From: Chinchilla lanigera
Lineage: Eukaryota > Chordata > Mammalia > Rodentia > Chinchillidae
Assembly: GCF_000276665.1 (NCBI RefSeq)
Contig: NW_004955404.1
Coordinates: 32,248,647-32,312,646, forward strand
DNA: 64,000 nt
Direction: 5' to 3'
Shown: one piece after another, positions 23,741 through 36,137 of the stretch
Numbering within the stretch: position 1 is the stretch's first letter
Layout of the letters: every line of letters begins with the position of its first letter
Program-made: the position numbers and the translations under genes
Notes under the pieces: generated by a model
Told to the model about the DNA's origin: nothing
Database searches by the model: none
Seen by the model: only the letters and a program-made list of their open reading frames with translations

Positions 23741-24370
23741 ACCGTACACCCATTTGTATTTTTTATTTTTGCCTGGTTTTCATTCCAAACAACCTTAAAA
23801 TCACTGTAAATGAAATGCTATGTTGTTCATACTATGAAATACTTCTATTCTCAGTGAATCTTGTAGTTGCCTTGTAAAAGTCCAAAGTGAAAAAATCATC
23901 ATCAGATATGGCTAAAACTCTGAATCAAATCTAAGTAGTCTCAGCTGATCTCCATCAGTATTCTGAGTACATGTTTCTATCACTGGCCTCTGTAAAGTAG
24001 CAAGTTTTTAAATAAAAATATTAAAAATGCTCTCAAAGATGTTCAGTGGTTTAAAGCATTTGATTTTACATATCACCCTTATCATCGTTTTTGCAGTGGC
24101 TGTCATTTTATTGTATTATGATTGTCTTTATTCATGAAGGATAATCACATCAGAAGGAGAAAAGCAGAGCTCTCGGGTGAAACTAAGTCAGAGCTGATCT
24201 TGGCCTGAGGGCACCTGCTTTCTCTCCTTCCTCATCTGCACTGGAGGGAAATCTAAAGTGTTTCTGTTGATCAGAGAATATATATAGTAGATTCCTGGTT
24301 TAAGCTCTTAATTTTTGCAAACATTTTTTAAGACTTACAGCAGGCTGCTAGATGCTGCATAGTCGACCTC
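23741..24370. other. Non-coding stretch, nothing recognised
   Basis: AT-rich unique sequence without supported features. Confidence 0.45.
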
Positions 24371-24372
24371 CC

Positions 24373-24762
24373 TGTCACCAGGATAAAATAATACCTGACA
24401 TCTACAGCTCAGAAGAGGAGTGGTTTATTGGCCTCAGAGTTTCAGAGGGTTTAGTTTATGGTCAGCTGGCTCCAAGGCATAAATGAATGGAGGAAGGGCC
24501 TGGTAGAGGAAAGCTGCTCAATCCATGGTAGGTGAGAAGCAAGGAAAGAGTGCCAGGGAGAGATACCCCCTCCAAAGCCCTGTTCCAAATGACCGCCTCC
24601 CCCAGCTGCGCTCCCCTTCCTAACAGCGCATTCAACTATGAGCTCATGAACGGAGTATTGATGAGCAAGTATTGCACAGCCATGATCCAATCACCTTCCA
24701 AAATCCCACCTCTGAACACATGAGACATTTGAGGCATATTGTAGATCTAAACTATAACAGAT
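24373..24762 (-). mobile_element. Rodent-type ERVL-MaLR LTR
   Basis: Antisense order: cctgacatctacagctcaga, gagtttcagagggtttagtt, ggtcagctggctccaaggc, cctggtagaggaaagctgct, actatgagctcatgaacgga, gatccaatcaccttccaaaa and aactataacag. This pattern recurs at 40.9 and 50.2 kb. Two frames across it on opposite strands (79 and 63 codons) are shadows. Confidence 0.8.
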
Positions 24763-25925
24763 GCTGTGGTAATTCAGCATGACCCCTTCACCTCAAAAAT
24801 GAGCCATCAAAATATTAAACTTCATTTTCATACTAAATAAGGACCAGCCATTTTCTTTTATCACTTCAATGCCAGGACGTCATCTGCTGAGAGTCAGTCT
24901 CACGCAAGGCAGTTTTGCGCATGGTTCCATTTTGTGCATTGCTCCATTTTTCTAGAAGATGCCTGTGCCTGCTTTCCTAAATACTGAAAATCTTTTGATG
25001 TCTGTTTAGTCTGCTCTTTTATTGGCTAAAGAGTGGTGAAGGTGGAAGAATGTAGCTCTCTCTTCTCCCAGCTAATCTTGCTTTTATTAGTTAAACAGTT
25101 TCTAAGTATGTTTTAAGTACTTAAAATAGGTAAGAAAACAAATGATCAATTTCTGAAAAGTGTATTTTGTATTCCTGGACTTCAAAAACTGCATTCATTT
25201 CCTGGGATCTCAATATATAACACACAGGTCCCAGGACGCAGCAAGCCATGGTTCCTGAGGGGGTGCATTCTTCCCTAAGTCACCTAAGTCACACACTCAG
25301 TGTGTGCTTGGGAAGTACATGGTTACTTGGGTGACTCATTTGTCTTCCCTTGGGCCAGCCTCTCAGTGTCTGATGCAGCTGCGGCAAAGAACACTGGGTC
25401 TACTAGAAGCCACCACAGCCCCATCTTACTATACTATATCTGTAGAATATTCTACCGAAACAATTCTATACACGATGGCTATAATACTAGGCTGATCCAC
25501 ACTATTTAAACCAGCAACACAATGTCCAACAAAAAAAGGAGAAGGTATATCAAAGAAGAAAGGGTAAAAGTAAAGTTTCAATAAGTAGATCTTTTAAAAG
25601 TGAAAATGAACTATTATACAGTCCATATATACAGCAGGTTAAAACAACATTTGTGGCTTTACTTGGATATTTGTTTTCTGGTATGTCTCTGCAAAATGCA
25701 TATAGTTGAATTCACAGAATACAATGAAGCTAACTTTACAATACTCTCATGAGTCGTGGGAATGTTAAAGAAGATGCCATGACAGGCTCTGAAATAGATA
25801 TCTGGTTTATTGACTTTCTACTCTAGAGAAAGATCCAATTTCCCTGTACCATTATCCTAAGGTCTTTTTCTCTAGACTCTAGAGTCACACTACTTACATT
25901 TATTTCCTACATTCCCCACTATTTA
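24763..25925. other. Non-coding stretch, nothing recognised
   Basis: Mixed unique sequence. Overlapping 63- and 69-codon frames near 25.3-25.5 kb have no recognisable product. Confidence 0.4.
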
Positions 25926-25929
25926 TCCA

Positions 25930-26020
25930 TGTGATTAGACAAACTGCAGTTCTCTCATCCATAAAATATAGACCTAGTGCTTATTTTATAAGTTGCTGTA
26001 AGGATGAAAGAAGTTAAAGG
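25930..26020 (+). mobile_element. MIR SINE relic
   Basis: Sense MIR words: catgtgattagacaaactgc, ctcatccataaaatatag and gctgtaaggatgaaagaagt. These match the MIR segment with ctcatctgtaaaatgg and gttgtgaggattaaatg. Confidence 0.6.
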
Positions 26021-26460
26021 AAGTGGCATGCAAGGACAGTGGCTTCCAAATACTAACTCTTCCGTGGTCATCATCTGCAATGTCATCAGCGGCGGCAGCA
26101 TCCCTTTCATTATTGGTCCTCACTGGCAATGCCTTACTCCATCACATGTATCTTATCATCTTCATCTCTTTCCCTCCATCTAATTCCCACAGGATCTTTC
26201 TTCAGAAAGCATCAACAAGGAAACTGGGGGGGGAGGGTAGTGTTCTTTTCTCTCTCTCTCTTTTTCTCTCTCTCTCCTTTAAACTCTTTCTCTGAATTTC
26301 CCATTAACAAAGGGTGGTGACAATAAATATAGTGGCTGTTTAAATTTAGAAAAAAAATATTACAGTAAAAGACACATTGCCATTAGCCACCTCTCCAAAC
26401 ATTCATCCTCACTTCAAAAACCATTTTCCCATCTTTCTTGCCACTTTCTGAAGACATTCT
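26021..26460. repeat. Unique stretch with (TC)n run
   Basis: A pyrimidine (tc)n tract lies at 26244-26277, preceded by a run of eight G at 26226-26233. Short plus frames crossing it are low-complexity artefacts. Confidence 0.6.
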
Positions 26461-26461
26461 G

Positions 26462-26780
26462 GAGTTCTCTTTGTGTCTTTAGGAGATGTGATAAAAAATA
26501 CAGTGACTGCTGCTGCTGAATGCCATCCAATGGAAAGGCGGACTCATAAAAAGATTATGCTGTGTCCTCATCAACCTTACCCACCAGATCTGGCCCTGAA
26601 CAACCTCTTGCTCTTCTCCAGAGTCAAAATGATCGCAAGAGGCAAGCATTTTTAATTGATTCAGGGCATCAAGGCAGCCACACAGTACAACCAAAGGCAC
26701 TCAGAAAAGGGGACTTTCAGAAGTACTTCAGCAAGTGGCAAGAATGATGGGATAAGAGTGTTCAAAGCAAGGAGACTGCT
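26462..26780 (+). pseudogene. Mariner-type transposase fossil, C-terminal part
   Basis: The frame at 26473-26655 contains PHQPYPPDLALNNLLLFSRV and then ARGKHF, which corresponds to the mariner/SETMAR-type transposase segment around the last catalytic aspartate (PHPPYSPDLAPxDFxLF, then GKRF). After a frame shift, another frame carries ALRKGDFQKYFSKWQE, equivalent to the conserved C-terminal DFQKCFxxWxxRWDKC stretch. Only the last third of the protein is left, split into two frames with stops, so it cannot make transposase. Inverted terminal repeats were not located. Confidence 0.65.
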
Positions 26781-26796
26781 TAAAGAGTGATTAAAG

Positions 26797-26894
26797 GGGC
26801 TGGGGATTTAGCTCAGCGGCACAGCGCCTGCCTGGCAAGTGCGATGTCGTGAGTTCGATTCCCGAAAATCAAAAAAAAAAAACAAACAAAAAAA
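26797..26894 (+). mobile_element. ID SINE, young subfamily
   Basis: Near-consensus body from gggctggggatttagctcag to gtcgtgagttcgattccc, then an A-rich tail. The usual ggtaccgg end is altered (cgaaaatc). A perfect 16-base duplication taaagagtgattaaag is at 26781-26796 and 26895-26910. Confidence 0.95.
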
Positions 26895-26910
26895 TAAAGA
26901 GTGATTAAAG

Positions 26911-27625
26911 TCAATGTGTCTTTTAATGCAATAATTTATTTTAATTTAAGCATACACCATATTTTTATCATGCCTTATACTTCAAATTTTCTCAGCTATG
27001 TTTCTAAACATGTTTTAATGTATTCCAATATAAATTAAATTTGTCTAATGGCTATTAATATATGTAAGACAAAAAAACTCAAACAAAATCTGCATAAACT
27101 GAACTAACAATTGACGCTATCATGAACTCTCCCTACCTCTCTGAGGCTGCCTATACAATCCTCAGGAAGGCTCTGAGGTTTCCTCCTTCCCAGAGAGTTA
27201 AGATACTTGAAGTCAGGTACATATGAATTTTCTCACACTGAATGATCTCAGGTGAGAATTTTACAAATCATATAAATAAGAAAAGGATTAGTAATTGTCC
27301 AGTATCAGCTATGTATTGTATTTTATTACAATAAAAGAAAATAAGTCATACCTTACTATCTGCCGGTATTTGTGCTACTTAGACTAAAGATTTAAGATCT
27401 GAATCACTGCCAACTCTACGTACCTTGTAAGTACCAGTCACTAAATGCCGGGTTGGGTGTACAAAGAAATCCAAACCAGGTCCTTTCTCAAATCACATGA
27501 TAGTTTCTTAGGGAATGAAAATCCATAAGCAATTTAGCATACAAATGTATGTCAAGTTCTAAAGTACTTCTTTCTATAGAAGCATAAAAAGGGCAGACTC
27601 TGTATACAGTGCTTCAATAATATAT
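26911..27625. other. AT-rich non-coding stretch
   Basis: No recognised gene or repeat. Confidence 0.45.
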
Positions 27626-27635
27626 TTTCTGTTTG

Positions 27636-30097
27636 TTTTTTATTCCAAGTAACAATTTTATTTTAGTCTATAGTACAATATTTTACATATATTGTAGTGG
27701 TTTTGACAGTGTTACTTTTGAGCAGACTTTCAATGAATCCACATAAAGTTAACATATTAAAAGTAAAACATACACAATAAGACAATAGGCATCCAGAAGT
27801 TCAGAATCGTGCATATAGGGGTGGTACAGTCGGTTTCATCACTAGGTGGCTTGCCTTTCTAAGAATTCACCCGGAAGTCTCAGTGCTTCTGATCTTCATT
27901 CCTCTATACCTCACCAGAGTTCTAAATATATACATCAAATAAATTCTTTTATAAAGCGACATCAGTATACATTTTCAGTTAATAATCTTATTGTTAACTG
28001 ACAATTCCAGTGAACAAGCCCCGTACTAGAAAAACAGCCTCTATGGGCACCTGGTCTAAAGTCAAGAGGTTATTTCCTTTCTTAAAACACCAATAAAGCA
28101 ACTCATATGTTAATCTTAATATAAGACAATGAAGGAAAACCAAAAAAATCATATACACACATGTAAATACCAGACCACTGAATCAGAATATGACTCATGG
28201 ACTATAGACATGAGTTTCTACTTGTCAATGTTTTAAATCTTTTTCTGTGATTAATCAAAATCAAAAAGCAATATACTGAGAGATGCAGGAATGTGAATTT
28301 ATGCATCTAGCTTCACAATTTAAAATGAATATCAAACAGGTACTATAAAGCCAAGTGACAATGACTTCACAACTGGGGACCAAACAGGCGAAAAACAATT
28401 ATTCACTGTGATTCACAATGCTCAGCAGATGGCCACCCCAACAAGACTACCGTAATACAGACGGAATACTCATGCACTACTGAGAGAGACCCTGAAGAAA
28501 ACATGGCAAAGGCATAGAGAAAACCTGGACATTTTGAAAAACTGAATGATATCAAAAAACCTTTCTGTCACTGATAAACCAAACTAGATCCTCTATGTGG
28601 CCCAAAGCACCACTGAATTCAGAGTTAGAGGATGGCAGAAAAGTTTGGAAAACTACAGTTTTTAAAAATTGGTGATTTCTCTACATTTAATAAAACTGTC
28701 AGAAGACACATAATGTTGGTTCATTTGTGGAAAGTTGATCACTTGCTGCAAAATTTTACAATGTGAATAAGGAACTGCAGAGATGTACTTCAATGAAATA
28801 TTTTTTAAAAAATTTATAAGAACCTTAAGTTTCTATATAAAAAATAACCATTTTATGTCAAAAAGAAGCATGGTAAAGAGTAGTGTAATTTCTGTCCACA
28901 ATTCTTTACAAAGTGAATGGGAAAGTGATAGAAAGAAACTTTTTTCTTAAAAGGGAAGTTTTCTTATTGCACTGACTTTTACAACCTCACCTAGTCATTT
29001 AGAAAAGTTATGTAGTAAAATCTGTAAAATTAAGATACAACATTCTTGTTTTAAACATCAGCTGGCCAAATCTGTCTAGAGTCCTTCATGACAGTGGAAT
29101 GGAATAAATAATTAATTTTCTATCTTATTTGTTTGCTGTGCTGGAGGAAAAAAATCCCAAAACAGTTTTTACACTTTCACAATAATTATATTCAAAAGAT
29201 CTAAAGGAAATCAGTGTAGTTAATTTATCCCCCCTGTGCAATTTTCAGTTTTTACCCCACCCCAAGTGCCATAATTGAGATAATACTGGTGTGGAGAGCT
29301 AGTACAGGCTGGTCATAGATGGCACATAAAGTCTGTGGAACTTTGGTAAAGGTATTTCCAAATGGGGCAGTAACGTGCTGCAGCTGCATGGTTCCGAACA
29401 GATGCCAGATGGCATGGGCACATGGAGTGATGCCATCTCTCTTGAGGAACACAACTCCCAAGCACTAAATTGATGCCCCACAGGCAAGTTCCTGGTTTGT
29501 CAGGGTTGTTCATTGATGTCACCACCAAGGCTGAGAAAATCCCATGGTGAGATGCAAAAAGAGTTCAAATACTTTACCCTTTTCAAGGCAGAGAAATGCA
29601 TACACGGTTCCTCCGGCTGCCATGAGCCAGATAAACCAATGCATGTGAGCTGCCAGTGGTCCAAGTTCTCAGAGACTTAACTGTGGAATGTAAGAATCGG
29701 CAATGAAATACAGACAATTGCCTATCATACACGTGAAAACGGTGTTTCACTTTCCTTAACTGGCTCTTTTTCTATGACACAATGTGAAGCACCGTGGAAA
29801 AAATGAAGAAGGCACAGGACCCATTCCACAGATCTGTGCTGTTACCTTTTCCCTGCAGTCATAGCCGGTGGAGGAGGCCACTGCCCACGATGGCGGAACA
29901 GTGAGGAATCATGGGTGTAACAGTTATCAGCATGTTCGAACCAGTTGGTTTGGAGCAGCCACGAGCTGGGCCCCCGTGGTTCACGAAGCCCTGGAATCGA
30001 TTCTGGAACCGCACTGAGCCTCTGCTCCTCCTTGCGGGCCAGGAGCTCCAACTGGTCAGCGGACCTCCTGCACATGGGCTGTCCAGGGCTGCACTGT
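27636..30097 (-). pseudogene. MMD: Processed pseudogene of MMD (PAQR11), with long 3'UTR
   Basis: This is an intronless copy of MMD, whose functional product is a seven-helix PAQR-family membrane protein of about 238 residues. The coding relic runs from about 30014 (start ATG changed to GTG) to the stop complement at 29313-29315, about 702 bases against about 717 expected. Recognisable pieces in order: FEHADNCYTH; an HRGQWPPPP stretch; WFIWLMAAGG-like coding at about 29610-29640; MGFSQPW-like; VVTSMNNPDKPGTCLWG; VVFLKRDGITPCAHAIWHLF; and IWKYLYQSSTDFMCHL at the C terminus. These lie in different frames, with stops and net deletion, so the copy is dead. Downstream on the minus strand is about 1.65 kb without frames, ending at an AATAAAA signal (complement near 27657-27663) and an A-rich tail (complement at about 27624-27641), consistent with the MMD 3'UTR. 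The 5' end is uncertain: 30015-30097 is probably 5'UTR. No clear target-site duplication was found. Confidence 0.9.
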
Positions 30098-30301
30098 GAG
30101 TATTTCCAATTTGGGCAAATTATAAACATTTGCACCGATAGTTTTAAAAAAGCATTTTTAAAAATCTGTTTTTTCAGTTTATCCACCAAGCAAACAGTAC
30201 GTGGTTCACCGTGGCACCCAGCGTTCATCTTGAATTTAGATCTCTTCATCTTATCTGCTAGACAGGAGGAGCTGAACACTAGGTTATGTCTCTTCATCTG
30301 A
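30098..30301. other. Sequence beyond the retrocopy 5' end, origin unclear
   Basis: A minus frame of 151 codons (29842-30297) continues from here into the MMD relic. Its first half (about 70 codons) is not MMD and I do not recognise it. It could be chance sequence, an unusual 5' extension of the parent transcript, or the target DNA. Confidence 0.4.
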
Positions 30302-33300
30302 GCCCGAACTCTTTTTGAGTGTGCACAACTGTCCTCCTTCTAATTAACCAGGATTGGCTTCCTTCCCTAAAGTGCTCACCACATGTTTTCAAGAACAGTT
30401 CCGGAGTCAGACATAATCACATCACCACATGGCAAAAATAGCCTCTGTGTTCTTCAGATTAAAACTACTCATTAATTTTATTTTCACCTGAACACTGCAT
30501 TTTATAAATATATTTAAGTAATTTTTTTGTTCCCAAACCACTAGGTTACACAAAACCCAAGGCAATTTAGTGAGGAGTTAGTGCTTAATAAGAACCAGGT
30601 GGTTCATTTTGCACAAACATTACTCTAGTTTTTTAGTATTTTTATAAGGTCCTTATTATTCATAATATGATTCTTTTGCTTTATGGAAAAAAGAGTTAGA
30701 CATATCATCATATCCCACTATAGACATATCATAATGCCTATCTCTGATTCTTTGTTGTCTAGTTAAACTGGACTATAAATTACTTTATTGTATAGCACAG
30801 GTCTGGACTGTGCTGTAAGGCCACTGACACCAGAAGTCTTATGTCCTGGTACTTTAAAAGTTTCATTCCAAAAAAAAGTGTCATTCAAAAAAAAAAAAGT
30901 TTCATTCCAAAAATCTCTCCTGGCACTGGAGCTTGGTGTTACCATTTTATTCCATTTTGTAAGCCCATGGTCTTCATTCAAAATTCAAAATCTTCTAATG
31001 CACAAAAACCTTTGTAAGTTCTTGCTCTGTCAGTGTACCACATCAGATGCTAAAATTGCTTTTATAAAAAAAACCAAGTGCTGAGTTTCATAAAGTGACA
31101 AGTGTGTTTCAGCTTTACCTCTTCTCTGCTTTTACCACCATAGTGCTGTGCTCACAAAGAATTCTGCACTTAACAAGACAAGAGAAATGGTATTCTTCCC
31201 TTCACCTTTCCATTCAAATTAAATTCACAGATCCCACTACTACCTGGCAGATAGATAAGGTGCTGTGATTGTTTGCATGTGGAGCTGCAGTACGAAGCAA
31301 TAGGGCAACCACCAGTTTTTCCAGAAGCGAAGCTGGGCAGCTACTTCATGCCAGGAACTACTCTGCAGCACCTGTCTTCTATTCAAACCACCAGTGGCAG
31401 GAGAAGTTCTGTCTATGCCGTGAGACAAAAGATCACTTTTAAAGACAATTTCCTAGTTCATATTACTTCCACTCCATTGTAAAATGCTTACCTTTGACTC
31501 ATAACTTTCGCTCCAATTTGTTGCTGCTTATAAACATTTATGGTTGTCAAGAGCTGAGTTTCAGTATAATTCCAAGCAAAGCCTTTTGTAATAGAATGTT
31601 AATATTTTTCAAAAGAATTATTTTGGGACAATTCCCAGATTAGCATCTGGCTTTTTCATAGTTCCCTAAGGAAATGACTTACAAGGGAAATATAGTAGAA
31701 TAATTACATTTATTAACAGCTTATTTTATGTGTGTTTTTTGCACATCTGTATACAACCCACACTTTCTCAGGTACCAACTGGTTCTGTTTTATTTTATTT
31801 TCTCTAAGTTCCTGACTGGAATGATAATGCCTAGCAATGCACCCACCCACCCACCCAAGGACACTTCACTGACAATTCAATAAGATTCAGTTCCATAATG
31901 CATATCTGTAGTTTATTGGTTGGAACACATTTTTCCAATACATAAACTCTTCCTTTGTGATGGGACATTTTCTGGAACTGTCACTAGTCACACTAATTTC
32001 AAATGGAGGAACAACTAGTAGACAGAACAAAGTAAGAGTTAAACAGCCTAGAATGAAGAGAGGGAAGTAACACAGGGAATCGTGGTTTTCTTACTCCACT
32101 GAGGTAGCACAAGGAAGCATGCAATTGAGTATGCAATACTGGAAATGTGCTGTCTTTCTAGAGAGAGGATTTATAAAATACATTGGGTTCTCAGTAACAT
32201 CTACCATCTTATCTTGTATATTATTCATTTTTTAATCTCAGAAGACATAATGAGAATAAAGGTGATGTTAGGTTATTAAATCTGGGTAATGATAGGTAGC
32301 ATTATTTGTTTCAATTTATAATTTATTAAATTTCTGGATAACCTTTATGTGAATAAAAAAGGACTTTCTGCACTCTAATAAAGAAGACACACATAGACAG
32401 GCAAATATATTTCAAGACAAATATACGTGGACACAGACAAATATTGCATGATGACAAAAATGACTTAAGTGGGGCACACATGAACCAGGAATTCTAAGAA
32501 GCGCTAGGTTGAAATCATAACAGGAAAAATTCATGAAAAATTCATGAAGCAGAATGCTAAATGATGATTGGAGAATATTGGTTAGTAGAAATAATAGTGA
32601 AATGCAATCCAGTTAGAAAAGTTTTAATATCAGAGAAGTAAAAGGAAAAAAGTAAATGAGTTTCATCCCACTGGAGAGCAGGGTAATCTTGGAATAAAAC
32701 ATAATCAAGACAATTTGAGATAAACTGTTGAAAAATCAAAAAGAGAGACCCTTTGATGTCTGAAAAATCAGAAGCATCAAATATAAATGTCATTGAAGAG
32801 TGGATAAAATGTAAAGATATATATTTAAATTCTGAAATATGGCTACTAAGCCATAGAGGTAATAAGTCTTATTATTAGCATACCATTGTTGTACCACATG
32901 TACTGATGGTTTTGCCGATATAAATGTCAAAGTGTGAGTGGGGAGAGAATAAATTATTCCATGTAGGAAATAGATAAAAAGTAAACTTTCCACTTTAAAA
33001 ATCAAAGAAAAAGATTCAGAGGAGTCAGTAAGATTAAGTGTGTTTAGAAAGAAGGCCAAATGAAAAGAAAAAAATAGCAGAAAAGAAGCCAACAAGAAAC
33101 TTAAGGATAAGAAAAGAGAACTGGAAATCTAATGAGATATTTTTGAATTATTTTCTGGGATATTGGTCCCTTTTATTGTCTCTCGATGTATCAGATGCTC
33201 TGCAGTGGGCACACAGGGGCCCTGAACTGTCTCCACAGGAGCTCTAAAAGCTGGGGACTGTGAGGACTGGTGACCTTGTGTCCCCTGTGGAGGGGGCTGT

Positions 33301-34160
33301 AACCTGTAGGGAAAAGCATCTGTATTCAATGTAGACAATGAGGAGTCATCGAAGTGTGGTTTCTTGTTGCTTATTTGTTTTCATCAAATCTATGTTTTAG
33401 AAACATGTCTCTGACAGAAATGCAAGGACCAGCTGGAAGAAAAGATTGGGAAGAAGGGAGACGGATTATGAACCTGCTGAAATAACTGATTTAAAGAATG
33501 GATAAACTGACTTAGGGTGCTGACACGAGGTACAGAAATGGAGACACAGTTTGACAGACACTCACAAATAAAGCCAAAGAGAACTGGCACATCAGCAAGT
33601 CGAGTGATGTCGAAGAAAGGAGTATCCAGATGAAGCCTGGCAGTGGAAAAGCAAGCTACTTTCAGTAGTCTTTTTGTTGGTAAGAATATTATAGGGGCTT
33701 TAAAACTATTTTAAACAAGTAGTTTCACGAAGTAAATTAAAAGTTGACATTTTAAGTATGGGACAATAAATACAAAAGCGTTCAACAAAGGGAATTAATT
33801 GACAAATGTTATTTTAAATTTGATTTTAACTATCACTATTAACTCATGTTCTGTTTTTCCTTTGAAAGACACATACTTCGCTCTGTCCTCTCAAAACGCT
33901 TAGCACCAGCGACCACCAGTCACAATAAGCACTCTAGCTCTGTGACTACTGTCTCTCAGCACCGTCTCATGCCAATAAGAAACCAAATCCAACTTGAAGG
34001 AGTTATCACTGGCCTGAGATAGGATGATCTGCCAGCTGACAGCCAAATTCAGAATATGGAATAGTTAGCGAGACAAACGACACGTGTTTCCTCAACAAAT
34101 AGGTGGCATATTAAAAAAAGATCAAAATATTATTATAGGATAAAAGACACTTTTAAAATA
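30302..34160. other. Long non-coding stretch
   Basis: Nearly 4 kb with no supported gene. Small items: three near-copies of the word ttcattc-caaaaa at 30860-30910, a short (ccca)n at about 31841-31857, and T-rich/A-rich runs. Frames of 60-101 codons (30.8, 31.3, 32.6-33.1, 33.4 kb) are on both strands and lack known domains. Confidence 0.4.
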
Positions 34161-34168
34161 TATTAACT

Positions 34169-34320
34169 AGCTGGGTGTGGTGGCACATGCCTGTCATCCC
34201 AGTACTCAGGAAGCTGAGGCAGGAGGATCTTTGTGAGTTTGAGACCAACCTGGACTATTGTGTGAGCTCAAGGCCAACCTGAACTGCATAGGGAGACTGT
34301 CTCAAAAAGACACACACACA
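34169..34320 (+). mobile_element. B1-like 7SL SINE with internal duplication
   Basis: Begins agctgggtgtggtggcacat, contains caggaagctgaggcaggagg and ends gagactgtctcaaaaag. The segment after the B box is present twice (gagaccaacctggac, then aaggccaacctgaactgcat), an internally duplicated B1 form. The flanks atatattaactag and atatataaactaa look like a diverged target duplication. Confidence 0.9.
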
Positions 34321-35110
34321 AATATATATATATAAACTAAATGCAATATAAGGCCCTTCTTCAAAGGTAATAAGAATAATAAAACTGTTCATAATTATGC
34401 TTGACATGACCAGAAAAGCATTAGATGGTATTAAGAACCTGCTCTTAGTCCTATTAAGTATATTATCTGCAGAAGGAAGAAGAAAAGAAAGGAAAAAAAT
34501 ATACTTATAATTTAACAGTACTCTGAAGGTAATGTCTTGTTTGTTTCTAGTGAAATTGTATTGTGGTAAGATAGGAAAAAAGTTACAAAGAAAACAATAA
34601 ATATAATAATATAAAAATTGTACTTTTCCATAGTTTCTTCTCCATTCACAATATCTATTGTACATTTTGGGTTTCATTTACTCATTCAGCTTCTCACACT
34701 ACTGACAAAATACAATGTTTACATATGTGCAAAAGTAAAGGGAAATTGATGAGGGGAAGGGGGAAAGAAGGAAGGAAAAGGAAATATATAATAAATAATA
34801 AATATTACATATAATATATTATATATTATTTAATAATATATAATACATATAGTTAAGATAGTAACATAAGATAGCTATATATAGTTAGGATATATATAGA
34901 GAGAGAGTTAAGATAATCATACAGCTAGTTTCTCTTTGTTCATTGAAAAGAAAGGTTTGTGCTCACATTTTTAGACAAGATACCATGCCTATATCCTGTA
35001 CTCTGAGTAATTGTTATGAAGATAACAATACACAATGTATTAATTATTGTCACTCTCCTATTAGCCTGTTTTGAAACTCTGTTTATTTTTATTTCTATTT
35101 TTTTCTCTTT
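34321..35110. repeat. AT-rich stretch with low-complexity tracts
   Basis: An (at)n run follows the B1 at 34321-34335. A TA-rich tract spans about 34780-34905 and includes a (ga)n bit near 34898-34907. A 140-codon minus frame (34255-34677) is formed partly from antisense B1 and is spurious. Confidence 0.6.
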
Positions 35111-35114
35111 GAAA

Positions 35115-35385
35115 GAAAAACTAAGCAAAGGACTTGAATAGCCATTTCTCAAAAGAAGATGGAGAAAAAGCCATCAGGTTTACAAAAAAGAGCCTCAAAA
35201 CCTCCAATAAGAACAACAATGAAAGGGACCAAGAGGTAGGTGGGATGGGAGGAAAGGAAGGGAAAAAGGATAAAAAGGAATTGAAATATTTTATGTATGT
35301 GTACAAGTTCCCACAAGGAATGTAAACATTATGTACTGCAAACATGTGCTAATAAATTAAAAAGATAATTTTTTAAAAAAAATTT
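35115..35385 (+). mobile_element. L1 3' end fragment, internally deleted
   Basis: The end of ORF2 is visible in the words aaaggacttgaatagccatt, tctcaaaagaagatggagaa and gccatcaggtttacaaaaaa. It is followed by 3'UTR with acaagttcccacaaggaatg and aacatgtgctaataaattaa, which parallels the 3' end of the long L1 at 60.7 kb. Confidence 0.8.
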
Positions 35386-35835
35386 GAAAAATTGCACTTT
35401 TAAGAAAAACTGCATTCTTGGGACACAAAAGTGAGTCAAGCCTTCTTCTGTCTAGGAAACTCATTCCCAAAAAATTCATGTGTCTTAAAGATACAGTAAG
35501 TCTATACATTGGGCTCTAGACCTATGTTTTTCACCCTAAATTGACCTTCATATTACAGATCTTATCTTCAAGGAAGGAGTGGTATAAGTGAGCAGCATGT
35601 CTCAATTTCAACACACGTAAATGGTTTGCACCTTAATATAGACCCATCAAATGGGTAACCTGATGAACAGTAAGAATTTACATGATAAATCACCCATTTT
35701 GAAGACACACCAGACCACATAAATATACCCAGCTCCAGACCATAATGTGCATCTCTCAACGGGCTGCACTCAGTTTTTCCTGAGTGTATATACTGTTTCA
35801 ATTCTGCCTAACAGACATTCTTATGCCTTATGATA
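35386..35835. other. Non-coding stretch, nothing recognised
   Basis: A 77-codon minus frame at 35568-35801 has no known features. Confidence 0.4.
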
Positions 35836-35837
35836 TT

Positions 35838-36137
35838 TAAGGTGGAGTGTCGACTTGATTGGTCTTGGGATCCTGCTGGGGACAGAGGAAGCACACTTCC
35901 CTTAGTGTGGATCATGGAAGTTGGGCCTTGAGATCTCTTTCTGGTTCCTCACACCTTCTTCTCTGATACCGTTCCCCTGCTCACTTCCCAGCTACCATGA
36001 ACTAAGCTCCACAACACCCTTCTGGGTGATATTTTTACCTTCGGGCCAGCTGACCAGACTGAATCTTTTTAAAACATGAGCCAAATTCAACCTCCTCTTT
36101 TAAAGGTGTGGTTGTCTAAAATGTGTCTTAACAACAG
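35838..36137 (+). mobile_element. ERVL-MaLR-like LTR
   Basis: Starts ggtggagtgtcgacttgatt and ends with agactgaatctttttaaaac, atgagccaaattcaacctcc and taaaatgtgtcttaacaac, the layout of rodent MaLR LTRs. The poly(A) word is degraded. Confidence 0.65.

Noticed and set aside
34255..34677. 140-codon minus frame
   Set aside because: Its C-terminal part is antisense B1 and the rest is AT-rich. No protein signature.
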